This document shows positions 5,317-12,680 of a stretch of DNA of 12,680 bases, piece after piece. The notes beneath the pieces were generated by a model, which did no database searches, was not told the origin of the DNA, and worked only from the letters and a program-made list of their open reading frames with translations. This DNA comes from Flavobacteriales bacterium. Lineage in GTDB: Bacteria; Bacteroidota; Bacteroidia; Flavobacteriales; BACL11. Positions within the stretch are counted from its first letter, which is position 1; each line of letters opens with the position of its first letter. Location: NCBI GenBank assembly GCA_018675825.1, contig JABGXK010000113.1, positions 1 through 12,680 of the forward strand, written 5' to 3'. A program made the position numbers and the translations under genes.

Positions 5317-6672
5317 TTGAAAAAGATAAATTTATATCTGATTAAATCTTTTATAGGTCCATTTCTCATCTCACTAATTATCGTAATATTTATTTTGCTA
5401 ATGCAATTCTTATGGAAATATATTGATGATCTTATCGGAAAAGGACTAGATACTTTTCAAGTTTCACAACTCATTATGTATTCTATTGCTAGATTTATTC
5501 CACTTGCACTTCCAATAGCAGTTTTAGTATCATCTGTAATGGTAATTGGAAAGTTAGGTGAAGACTATGAACTTTCCGCATTACAATCTTCTGGAATTTC
5601 ATTTTTAAAAATTATAAAACCCATATTCTTAATAGTTATTGTAATAAGTAGTTTTTCATACATATTTTCTAACTATATAATGCCAATTGCAAATTTTAAG
5701 GGTGGAAGTTTATTATATGATATTAAAAAGAAAAAACCAGCATTAAATATTAAAGAAGGCATCTTTTACAATGATATTGATGGATATAGTATAAAGATTG
5801 AAACAAAAAGTGATAATGGTAATACTTTAAATAATATTTTAATATATGATCACACAAATAACTCCGGAAATAAGAAGGTTATAATAGCAGAATCTGGTAA
5901 TATGAATATTACAAATGATGAAAGATATATGGAGCTAAATCTAATTAATGGAATATCATATATTGAAATCGAAGAAAATAAAAAAAACAAAAAAATTCAA
6001 CATAGAAAAATATCTTTTGATAAAGAATTAATAAGATTTGATCTTGCTAGCTTTAACATTAAAAATAGTGAACTTTTATATAAAGGTCATTATGATATGT
6101 TAAATAATCTACAATTATTAAATTCTATTGATTCTTTAAAGAACAAAGTTACCATTAAGGAAAAACTAATTTATTCTAGACTAGAAAAAAATTATCATTA
6201 TAAACAAGATATTAATCAAGATTTTAATAACGATATAATTAAAATTAATAAAAATAGAATTTACGAAACAGCAATTAATAAATTGCGTGTACTAAGATCA
6301 GTATGTAAATCTAATAGTAATGATCTAGAATATAAAAAAAAGATTATTTCTAAACATAAAATTGAATGGCATAGAAAAATTTCAATTGCTTTTTCATGTA
6401 TTATAATGTTTTTAATAGGCGCACCATTAGGAGCAATTGTAAGAAAAGGAGGTTTTAGCGTACCACTATTAATGTCAATTATTTTATTTGTAATTTTCTA
6501 TGTTATTTCAATCATTGGAGAAAAGTCTGCAAAAGATTTAATAATATCTCCAGTTTCAGGGATGTGGATAGCAAATATTATATTTTTCCCAATTTCAATT
6601 TATCTAATCATGCAAGCATTAAGAAATTCAAGCTTTCAAAAAATTAAAGATTTAATTAAATTAAAAGCTTAA
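5317..6672 (+). CDS. LptF/LptG family lipopolysaccharide export permease
   Basis: A 451-residue inner-membrane permease of the YjgP/YjgQ family. In the LptB2FG ABC transporter it extracts LPS from the inner membrane and passes it towards LptC/LptA. Membrane segments are at about 12-32, 57-77 and 99-121. A long periplasmic jelly-roll region follows (about 125-350), then three C-terminal segments (about 355-372, 380-400, 418-435). The conserved GAPLGAIVRKGGF (368-380) follows the fourth segment. LPIAVLVSSVMVIGKLGEDYELSALQSSGIS (65-95) is the family's coupling-helix region. The start is TTG at 5317: the same frame carries TAA and TGA at 5302-5307 and no ATG, and MKKINLYLIKSFIGPF fits the family N-terminus. 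Bacteroidota copies are hard to assign to LptF or LptG, so no symbol is given. Confidence 0.9.
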   Translation: MKKINLYLIKSFIGPFLISLIIVIFILLMQFLWKYIDDLIGKGLDTFQVSQLIMYSIARFIPLALPIAVLVSSVMVIGKLGEDYELSALQSSGISFLKIIKPIFLIVIVISSFSYIFSNYIMPIANFKGGSLLYDIKKKKPALNIKEGIFYNDIDGYSIKIETKSDNGNTLNNILIYDHTNNSGNKKVIIAESGNMNITNDERYMELNLINGISYIEIEENKKNKKIQHRKISFDKELIRFDLASFNIKNSELLYKGHYDMLNNLQLLNSIDSLKNKVTIKEKLIYSRLEKNYHYKQDINQDFNNDIIKINKNRIYETAINKLRVLRSVCKSNSNDLEYKKKIISKHKIEWHRKISIAFSCIIMFLIGAPLGAIVRKGGFSVPLLMSIILFVIFYVISIIGEKSAKDLIISPVSGMWIANIIFFPISIYLIMQALRNSSFQKIKDLIKLKA

Positions 6673-6717
6673 CTAAATAGATAAAAAATATATAATATTA
6701 CTAGATAAATAACAAAT

Positions 6718-7929
6718 ATGATTTTTAATACAATTAAGGAGGCTATTGATGATATAAGAGATGGCAAAATTATAATAGTAATAGATGATGAAAATAGAGA
6801 AAATGAAGGTGATTTTATAGCAGCAGCTGAAAAGGTAACTCCAGAAATGATAAATTTTATGGCCACTCATGGAAAGGGTTTAATATGTACCCCATTATTA
6901 GAAAGTAGATGTAAAGAATTAGGCTTAGAATTAATGATTGGAAGAAATACTGCTGCATTTGAAACACCATTTACGGTTTCTGTTGATTTAATTGGTGACG
7001 GATGTACAACAGGAATATCTGCTTCTGATAGATCTAAAACAATTAAAGCGCTAGTAAATCCCAATACAAAGCTTGAGCAACTTGGAAAACCTGGTCATAT
7101 ATTTCCTTTAAAGGCAAGAGAAGGAGGTGTGTTAAGAAGAGCTGGTCATACTGAAGCAGCAATTGATCTAGCAAGATTAGCTGGTTTGGAACCAGCAGGT
7201 GTAATTGTAGAAATTTTAAATAAAGATGGTTCAATGGCAAGAACAAATGAACTTCATGAAATTTCTAAAAAGTTTGATCTTAAATTTATTACTATTAAAG
7301 ATTTAATTAAATATAGATTACAAAATGAAAGCTTAATTACTGAAGAAGTTGATGTTAATCTACCAACAGAATTTGGAAATTTTAAGATGAAAGCCTTTAA
7401 ACAAATAACAAATGAACAAATTCACTTAGCTATTTATAAGGGTAAATGGGAGAGAGATGAAAATATTTTGGTACGAGTTCATTCTTCTTGTGTGACGGGT
7501 GATATATTTGGTTCATGTAGATGTGATTGTGGATCTCAACTTCAAGCAGCTCTAAAACAAATCGAATCTGAAAATAAAGGAATTCTTGTATATATGAATC
7601 AAGAAGGAAGAGGTATAGGATTATTAAATAAACTAAAAGCTTATAAAATTCAAGAAAAGGGTAAAGATACTGTTGAAGCAAATTTAGAATTAGGTTTTAG
7701 CGCTGATCACAGAGATTATGGAGTAGGCGCTCAAATTCTAAGAGCTATGAAGGTTACTAAGATTAGACTTCTATCAAATAACCCTAAGAAACGAGTTGGA
7801 CTTCATGCATATGGAATAGAAATTGTTGAAAGTGTTGCACTAGAAATTATATCTAATGAACATAATGAATTTTATCTTCAAACAAAAAGAGATAAACTTG
7901 GACATTCATTAAATAATTTAAATGAATAA
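6718..7929 (+). CDS. ribBA: Bifunctional 3,4-dihydroxy-2-butanone-4-phosphate synthase / GTP cyclohydrolase II
   Basis: A 403-residue two-domain enzyme supplying both precursors of riboflavin. The N-terminal domain (about 1-200) makes dihydroxybutanone phosphate from ribulose 5-phosphate. It shows the acidic loop DDENRENEGD (23-32) for metal and substrate and RAGHTEA (141-147) with the catalytic His. The C-terminal domain (about 205-400) opens the GTP ring. Its zinc cysteines are Cys258, Cys269 and Cys271 in HSSCVTGDIFGSCRCDCG, followed by NQEGRGIGL (294-302), a Tyr at 309 in NKLKAYKIQEKG, and NNPKKR (354-359). Both active sites look intact. The ATG at 6718 is 45 bases after the permease stop, with no terminator between. 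Its last codons overlap tsaD by 8 bases. No FMN riboswitch is visible in the 45-base gap. Confidence 0.97.
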   Translation: MIFNTIKEAIDDIRDGKIIIVIDDENRENEGDFIAAAEKVTPEMINFMATHGKGLICTPLLESRCKELGLELMIGRNTAAFETPFTVSVDLIGDGCTTGISASDRSKTIKALVNPNTKLEQLGKPGHIFPLKAREGGVLRRAGHTEAAIDLARLAGLEPAGVIVEILNKDGSMARTNELHEISKKFDLKFITIKDLIKYRLQNESLITEEVDVNLPTEFGNFKMKAFKQITNEQIHLAIYKGKWERDENILVRVHSSCVTGDIFGSCRCDCGSQLQAALKQIESENKGILVYMNQEGRGIGLLNKLKAYKIQEKGKDTVEANLELGFSADHRDYGVGAQILRAMKVTKIRLLSNNPKKRVGLHAYGIEIVESVALEIISNEHNEFYLQTKRDKLGHSLNNLNE

Positions 7930-8941
7930 AGAGCTTGTTATTTTAGGTATAGAATCATCTTGTGATGATACAGCAGCAGCTATTTTAAGAGGCTCTAAGG
8001 TACTTTCAAACATAATTGCCAATCAAACTATACATGGAGAATATGGAGGTGTTGTTCCTGAACTTGCTTCAAGAGCACATCAAAAAAATATCATTCCTGT
8101 TATTGATAAAGCTATTAAAACAGCAAAAATTAAAAAAAAAGATATTGATCTAATTGCGTATACTAAAGGACCAGGACTACTTGGATCTTTATTAGTAGGT
8201 AGTTCTTTTGCAAAATCATTATCACTAGCATTAGACGTTCCTTTAGTATCTATAAATCATATGAAAGCTCATATATTATCACACTTTATTGATCATGAAG
8301 ATCAAAGGAAACCAGAGTTTCCATTTTTGTGTTTAACAGTCTCAGGAGGACATACTCAAATTGTAATCGTTAGAAATTTTGATAATATGGAAATTATTGG
8401 AACTACATTAGATGATGCTGCTGGAGAAGCATTTGATAAATCTGCCAAAGTTTTAGGACTTAAATATCCTGGTGGACCATTGATAGATAAATTTGCTAAA
8501 ATGGGTGATATTAATGCATTTACTTTTGGTAAACCAAAAATTAAAGATTTAAATTTTAGTTTTAGTGGCCTTAAAACCTCAATTATGAATAAAATCAACA
8601 GCTCATTAATGAATGACCCAGAATTTATTAATAGTAATCTAAATGATTTATGTGCATCAATTCAATATTCAATTGTAACAATTCTTTTAGATAAAATTAA
8701 GCAAGCAATTAATATAACAAAAATTAAAAATATTGCAATTGCTGGAGGAGTTTCTGCAAATTCATATTTGCGAAAAGAACTTATATCCTTATCAACTAAA
8801 GAAAACCTAAATATCTATATTCCCAAATTTGAATTTTGTACTGACAATGCAGCTATGATAGCAATTTCTGGAAAATATAAATATCTAAACAATGAAATTG
8901 CTGACTATTCTGAATCAGCTAATGCAAGATTAAGCTTTTAG
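7922..8941 (+). CDS. tsaD: tRNA N6-adenosine threonylcarbamoyltransferase TsaD
   Basis: 339 residues, the usual length. TsaD, working with TsaB and TsaE, transfers the threonylcarbamoyl group made by TsaC to A37 of ANN-decoding tRNAs (t6A). It has the ASKHA ATPase fold: LGIESSCDDTAAA (8-20) is the phosphate-1 loop. The iron-binding histidines are His113 and His117 in INHMKAH, and the third ligand is Asp308 in CTDNAAM. VSGGHTQIV (140-148), DDAAGEAFDKSAKVLG (164-179), KYPGGP (181-186) and AIAGGVSANSYLR (272-284) are further family blocks. The ATG at 7922 overlaps the end of ribBA (8 bases), which suggests coupled translation. The 3' end overlaps the convergent hydrolase gene by 12 bases, so no terminator hairpin can lie between them. 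Confidence 0.97.
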   Translation: MNKELVILGIESSCDDTAAAILRGSKVLSNIIANQTIHGEYGGVVPELASRAHQKNIIPVIDKAIKTAKIKKKDIDLIAYTKGPGLLGSLLVGSSFAKSLSLALDVPLVSINHMKAHILSHFIDHEDQRKPEFPFLCLTVSGGHTQIVIVRNFDNMEIIGTTLDDAAGEAFDKSAKVLGLKYPGGPLIDKFAKMGDINAFTFGKPKIKDLNFSFSGLKTSIMNKINSSLMNDPEFINSNLNDLCASIQYSIVTILLDKIKQAINITKIKNIAIAGGVSANSYLRKELISLSTKENLNIYIPKFEFCTDNAAMIAISGKYKYLNNEIADYSESANARLSF

Positions 8942-9769
8942 AAATTTAATTGTTACATCTATTGCTTCTTTAAAATCTTTTGGGTAATTTTCTAAATTAT
9001 AAGGGTGCATAACACCAAACACATGATTAGCTTCTTTCACTTTATGAAAAATTGTTTTACTATTCCACTTAACAAAATCATAAGCATCTTTTAGAAGAAC
9101 TGTAGGATCTTCTGTACCATGAATAACAAGATGTGGTTTAGTTAAGTTCATAACAGCTTTTTTAATATCAATTCTATCAGAATTATTTATGCAATCATTG
9201 TAAAACTGATGATATAAAGGCATATTCTGTTGGGTTCTTGAATTATAAATATAAATTACTCCTTTTTCTTTCCATGTATCAAGTTTTGATTGCTCCATTC
9301 TATTTGTAAAATCAGATGGAGCAGCCCATGATATAATTTTAGCTATTCTTTTGTCTTCATTAGTCTTCAAAATACTAATAGCACCTCCTCTACTATGCCC
9401 AAGTAAGTTAATAGTATTAACATTAATTTCTTCTTTAAAATCTGTATTACTATATAGCCAATCAATGACTAATCCTAGATCATTAAGTTCTATACTAAAA
9501 TTATTATTTCCAAAGGATTGTAAATCAATAAATTCTGATGGATTATCTAAAGAAGTACCATTATATGAAAAATTAAATTTAATAAAGAAAAAATCATTAT
9601 TAGCAAAGGTCTTTGACATATGATTAAATGGCCCCCAATCTTTAAACCCCTTAAACCCATGAGAGAATATTATTATATCTTTTTTTATAGAATTAGCATC
9701 ATAGCAGACATCTATTAATATCTTATTCTCTTTACTCCCATTAATAATGTATTTATTAATAATTAACAT
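8930..9769 (-). CDS. Alpha/beta hydrolase
   Basis: 279 residues, a single alpha/beta-hydrolase domain without a signal peptide, so probably cytoplasmic. The oxyanion loop is SHGFKGFKDWG (36-46) and the nucleophile elbow is GHSRGG with Ser126. The likely acid is Asp221 in HGTEDPTV and the catalytic His is 249 in ANHVFG. The layout is like dienelactone-hydrolase or prolyl-oligopeptidase-type esterases found widely in Bacteroidota. Substrate is unknown. The ATG at 9769 follows the stop of the secreted LVIVD-type protein after 5 bases, so the two are co-transcribed. The 3' end overlaps tsaD on the opposite strand by 12 bases around an AAGCTT palindrome. Confidence 0.88.
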   Translation of the reverse strand: MLIINKYIINGSKENKILIDVCYDANSIKKDIIIFSHGFKGFKDWGPFNHMSKTFANNDFFFIKFNFSYNGTSLDNPSEFIDLQSFGNNNFSIELNDLGLVIDWLYSNTDFKEEINVNTINLLGHSRGGAISILKTNEDKRIAKIISWAAPSDFTNRMEQSKLDTWKEKGVIYIYNSRTQQNMPLYHQFYNDCINNSDRIDIKKAVMNLTKPHLVIHGTEDPTVLLKDAYDFVKWNSKTIFHKVKEANHVFGVMHPYNLENYPKDFKEAIDVTIKFLKA

Positions 9770-9774
9770 TGTAA

Positions 9775-12084
9775 TTATCTCAAAATAATCCGTTTATCTA
9801 CAGATCCATCATCATAAATATAAAAAACTACAGAATTTGATGTGTTAATAGTTTCTCTTCCAAAGAGATCAACAATCTTAATAAGTATTCTATTATTAGC
9901 AGTAATATTATTATCTACATAAGAAGGAACTTGACTAATAATTTCAAATTTATCAAAACCTGCTTCAACAAAATGATCATCTAAAAAATCCCAATCTGCT
10001 GTTTCAATAATAATTTGCATAGTATTAGTTAAAGAAATATATTGACTTAATTCATAAGATCTTAAATTCCATTGACCAAGATCATTTGATGATGAGGTCA
10101 TAATTTCTAAAGTAGCATAACTATTTCCATTAAAAATTTTCACTGAAATAGAATCATTTGGATTTCCACCCCAAGAATCATTATTGAACCATAAATTATA
10201 ATTAAGAAAATAATTATTGTTTGAATTTAATGGTAATGATAAATCAAAAACTGGTGAAGTAAGTATAGTGTTTGCTTCATCAACATCTCTAGCTCCGACA
10301 TAAGGACCTGCAGTTAAACCAGTAATGTAAGCAAAATCATAACAATCATTATTTAAGTCATTTTCAGGATTAAAATCAGAACCATTAAAGCTAGTTTGTT
10401 CTGGATCACCTCTTTGCCATATACCATCATTAGGATTAAAAATTCCTCCCGAAACACTCCAACCAAAATCAAATGTAAAATCATCATAATAACCTTCCTG
10501 TAAAGTTATTTGGTTAGTTGAAGAAGATGAAATAAATTCATTTGTACAAGAAGTAACATATCCCCAGGCTCCTGCAATTACATCATAATTACCTTCATAA
10601 ATACCCGAAATACTAAAATTACCGTTATTATCAGAATTTAAATTAAATGAAAAATCATTATTATAAATTAAAATATCTGCATTTGGAATACCATTACCAT
10701 TAATATCAATTACCATTCCTGATGTATTAAAAGATACTAAAGGCTGTAACTGAGCATTAACAACTGTAGTATTTCCATTAGATAAAGTTGAACTTATTGT
10801 ATCTGTTAAATATCCAGGAGATGAAAAAACAATATCATACGTCCCCTGGTAAACAATACCAGTAAAATAATTACCAGACAAATCTGTTGATGAAGTAATA
10901 GATGATAAAGAATTTATAATTTCAATAGTTACATTAGTTAATGGAGTAGAATTAGATAGATCAGTTACATTTCCTTCTAAATAACAAGCTTGTAAAAAGT
11001 CTCTGCTATAAACTAACAATCTTCCATTATTACCACTACCACTATTTATATCAGAAGAAATAATATTTCCTGATGGTAAATAAGGATAAGTTCCCCAACA
11101 ACCATCAAAACCATCACCAGATAGTGGAGAAGAATCAAAAGACGCAACCTGAATTAAATTATTTGGATGAGTAATATCATGTACAACAGTACCATCTCTA
11201 TAATAAGATGTAATTAAAAAATCACCATCAACATGAACATTGTGTGGGATAGAATTTGATCCAGGGTTTGACTGAATCCTATCAACTTCTTGAATATTAT
11301 TTAAATTTGTAATATCATAAGATCCAATGTACGCATCAGTTTTTTCATCAGTAGTAAACACATAATCACCATTATCAGAAACCCAGGCATTATGTGTAAA
11401 ATCATTAGGAGTACCTATATTACCTAAGTTTTGTGGATTTGATTTATTAGAAACATCAACAACATATAAATCACCTTCATATACACATCCAACATACATA
11501 GTGTCTCCTCTAACCATTCCATCATGAACATAAAAATCATTCCATTCACCTAAATAAATGGGATTAAGCGGGTCAGTATCAACATCTAAAAAAATTACAC
11601 CATCAGTTGGATTTACTGCAGAATTTGAAGATGCACCAAAAATATAGGCTACACCATTTTCATCAATATAAATATTGTGAGCATTTGTAAATTCAGTACT
11701 TGATCCATTAGAATTATTAAAAATTGTCCTATAGAAATATGTATTTCCAGTCATATCACTTAAATCAACAATTAGTAATCCTGGATTATTAGCATCAGTA
11801 GTGATGTATGCATAATTACCCCAAGTTTTAATATCTCTCCAAGTTGAACTAACATCATTAATATAAAATTCTTCAACAAGATTTGAAGGATTGGTTACAT
11901 TAACAACTGAAAAACCATCATTCAGTCCAACTAAAGCGTATTCGCTTCCATCAGGAGCAACCCAACCCCAGATATCGGTTCCTTCAGAAGAATAATTGTC
12001 ATATGTTCCTAATAAAGAAAGATTATAATTTGATTGAGAAATAAGACTGATTGGTAGTAGAAGAATTAATATTATTTTTTTCAT
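9775..12084 (-). CDS. Secreted choice-of-anchor-B family (LVIVD-type beta-propeller) protein with a probable T9SS tail
   Basis: 769 residues. A signal peptide (about 1-17, LILLLPISLISQ) exports it. Residues about 20-365 are the choice-of-anchor-B propeller, with LVIVD-like repeats such as GFSVVNVTNPSNL, GLLIVDLSD, DLYVVDVSNKSNP and YDITNLNNI. Repeated His motifs occur: AHNIYID (135), VHDGMV (186), THNAWVSDNGDYVFTTDE (230) and PHNVHVDG (280). Two carboxypeptidase-regulatory-like beta domains follow (about 369-450 and 454-530, each with G-NGNF/SGNYF and G-YDV blocks). Then comes a jelly-roll-like region (about 532-718). The end, NRILIKIVDLFGRET...YIYDDGSVDKRIILR (731-769), is a type A-like sorting tail, so a surface or secreted location via the type IX system is likely. 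The function of this family is unknown. The promoter -7 box is at 12104-12111. Confidence 0.88.
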   Translation of the reverse strand: MKKIILILLLPISLISQSNYNLSLLGTYDNYSSEGTDIWGWVAPDGSEYALVGLNDGFSVVNVTNPSNLVEEFYINDVSSTWRDIKTWGNYAYITTDANNPGLLIVDLSDMTGNTYFYRTIFNNSNGSSTEFTNAHNIYIDENGVAYIFGASSNSAVNPTDGVIFLDVDTDPLNPIYLGEWNDFYVHDGMVRGDTMYVGCVYEGDLYVVDVSNKSNPQNLGNIGTPNDFTHNAWVSDNGDYVFTTDEKTDAYIGSYDITNLNNIQEVDRIQSNPGSNSIPHNVHVDGDFLITSYYRDGTVVHDITHPNNLIQVASFDSSPLSGDGFDGCWGTYPYLPSGNIISSDINSGSGNNGRLLVYSRDFLQACYLEGNVTDLSNSTPLTNVTIEIINSLSSITSSTDLSGNYFTGIVYQGTYDIVFSSPGYLTDTISSTLSNGNTTVVNAQLQPLVSFNTSGMVIDINGNGIPNADILIYNNDFSFNLNSDNNGNFSISGIYEGNYDVIAGAWGYVTSCTNEFISSSSTNQITLQEGYYDDFTFDFGWSVSGGIFNPNDGIWQRGDPEQTSFNGSDFNPENDLNNDCYDFAYITGLTAGPYVGARDVDEANTILTSPVFDLSLPLNSNNNYFLNYNLWFNNDSWGGNPNDSISVKIFNGNSYATLEIMTSSSNDLGQWNLRSYELSQYISLTNTMQIIIETADWDFLDDHFVEAGFDKFEIISQVPSYVDNNITANNRILIKIVDLFGRETINTSNSVVFYIYDDGSVDKRIILR

Positions 12085-12103
12085 AATTGGTAGTTAATTT
12101 TTA

Positions 12104-12111
12104 CAAATATA
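12104..12111 (-). promoter_or_regulatory. Possible -7 box of the secreted propeller gene
   Basis: TATATTTG on the minus strand matches TAnnTTTG and lies 20 bases upstream of the ATG. No convincing TTG is seen at -33. The adjoining AT-only hairpin AGCTTTTT-TAAT-AAAAAGTT (12111-12130), just after the parC stop, might weakly end parC transcription, but it has no GC pairs to speak of. Confidence 0.35.
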
Positions 12112-12136
12112 GCTTTTTTAATAAAAAGTTATATAA

Positions 12137-12680
12137 TTATAGTTCTAATGTAGTTTGATGAATATCATCAGAATCTTCATTATTAGTTATAGTTAAAGGT
12201 ATATCAATATTATCTGAAATAATTTCAGTATCAATAATCTCTTCAATATATTCAAGTGGTTTTAGAGGGTTAAGATTATTTATTTTATTACTTGAAAGTT
12301 TATTACCAAAAGATTTTGATCCCTTAATAGAAATAAAATCTTCTAAAGATACAATCTCTTTTTTTCTGTCTTTACCTTTTTCTTTTTTATAAACGATCTC
12401 TATTTGAGGCCTCCAATCAGTAGAAACAAATTCTAAATATGATTCTTTATGATCTGAAATAAAAGTAATTTTATTGTGGGATTTATCTATTAAAAATCTT
12501 TTAACATAAAAATTTTGTTTTTGACCATCAAAATATATTACTGAAATAGGCTTTAAAGGATTATGTTTCTCAATCAATATCATTTCATCATCAAAATGTG
12601 TTGATATATCATAACTTTTTAGTTCCAATGATCCAGATTGATTAATTGATAGAATCTTATCATTTGGGCCAAAATCTCCT
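12137..12680 (-). CDS. parC: DNA topoisomerase IV subunit A, C-terminal 180 residues
   Basis: The gene enters from the right edge. The frame is open from the last bases (GDFGPNDRFYQLNQSGSLELK...) to the TAA at 12137, so the ATG-less start often predicted near 12628 (a TTG) is not real. This is the C-terminal region of the Bacteroidota-type ParC/GyrA-like subunit, part of the domain that wraps or recognises DNA crossings, not the catalytic tyrosine domain. Recognisable blocks are YDISTHFDDEMILIEKHNPLKPISVIYFDG, QNFYVKRFLI, FVSTDWRPQIEI, FISIKGSKSFGNKLSSNKINNLNPLKPLEYIEE and an acidic tail. Topoisomerase IV unlinks daughter chromosomes after replication. The gene is followed after 52 bases by the secreted propeller gene. 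ParC versus GyrA rests on remembered flavobacterial ParC tails. Confidence 0.88.
   Translation of the reverse strand, partial: GDFGPNDKILSINQSGSLELKSYDISTHFDDEMILIEKHNPLKPISVIYFDGQKQNFYVKRFLIDKSHNKITFISDHKESYLEFVSTDWRPQIEIVYKKEKGKDRKKEIVSLEDFISIKGSKSFGNKLSSNKINNLNPLKPLEYIEEIIDTEIISDNIDIPLTITNNEDSDDIHQTTLEL

Noticed and set aside
6673..6717. FMN riboswitch upstream of ribBA
   Set aside because: Only 45 AT-rich bases separate the genes, with none of the conserved RFN-element stems.
6669..7681. Several minus-strand open frames of 65-83 residues inside ribBA and its upstream gap
   Set aside because: They lie antisense to secure RibBA coding sequence and have low-complexity Leu/Ile/Tyr composition.
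12626..12628. TTG as the start of a 163-residue protein at 12137-12628
   Set aside because: The frame stays open to the right edge and the upstream residues continue the ParC similarity, so this is an internal codon of parC.
1..12680. CRISPR array or replication origin
   Set aside because: No regularly spaced repeats and no DnaA-box cluster were seen.

Overview
The window looks like the chromosome of a very AT-rich, low-GC member of the Bacteroidota, most likely a marine flavobacterium. Supporting signs are a C-terminal tail resembling a type IX secretion sorting signal (DLFGRE ... YIYDDGSVDKRIILR), a Bacteroidota-style -7 box (TATCTTTG, matching TAnnTTTG), a START-like protein next to an LptF/LptG permease, a bifunctional RibBA, and a ParC C-terminus of the Bacteroidota type. 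I cannot name a species.

Left part (1-1640), all minus strand: the first 28 codons of a lipoprotein gene cut by the window edge; a tRNA-like folded element with a canonical T-arm but no D-arm; a fasciclin-domain lipoprotein; a 318-base non-coding gap holding a perfect palindrome; and pdxH, which lacks about 40 N-terminal residues and begins exactly where a terminator T-tract ends.

Middle part (about 1640-3960): a small accessory island, also minus strand. It runs from a tRNA-Met gene and its terminator to a degenerate tRNA-like sequence and a second terminator. It holds an excisionase-like HTH protein, a zinc-ribbon protein whose 3' end overlaps a one-membrane-segment protein, and a decayed gene carrying one in-frame stop and one poly-A frameshift. 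No integrase is present. Tandem GTTCTACCA repeats lie beside the tRNA, and a compound inverted repeat lies upstream of the HTH gene. I read it as the remnant of an integrated element, or a satellite of one. It is the least explained part of the window.

Right part (4100-12680), core genome. A membrane methyltransferase of the ICMT/PEMT type (minus) diverges from a plus-strand gene series: START-like protein, lptF/lptG-type LPS permease, ribBA (riboflavin) and tsaD (tRNA t6A37). Spacing in the series is tight and ribBA and tsaD overlap by 8 bases, so it is probably one operon, started from the promoter at about 4856-4888. Converging on it from the right are an alpha/beta hydrolase, a large secreted choice-of-anchor-B (LVIVD-type) protein only 5 bases upstream of the hydrolase gene, and the 3' part of parC, whose start lies beyond the window.
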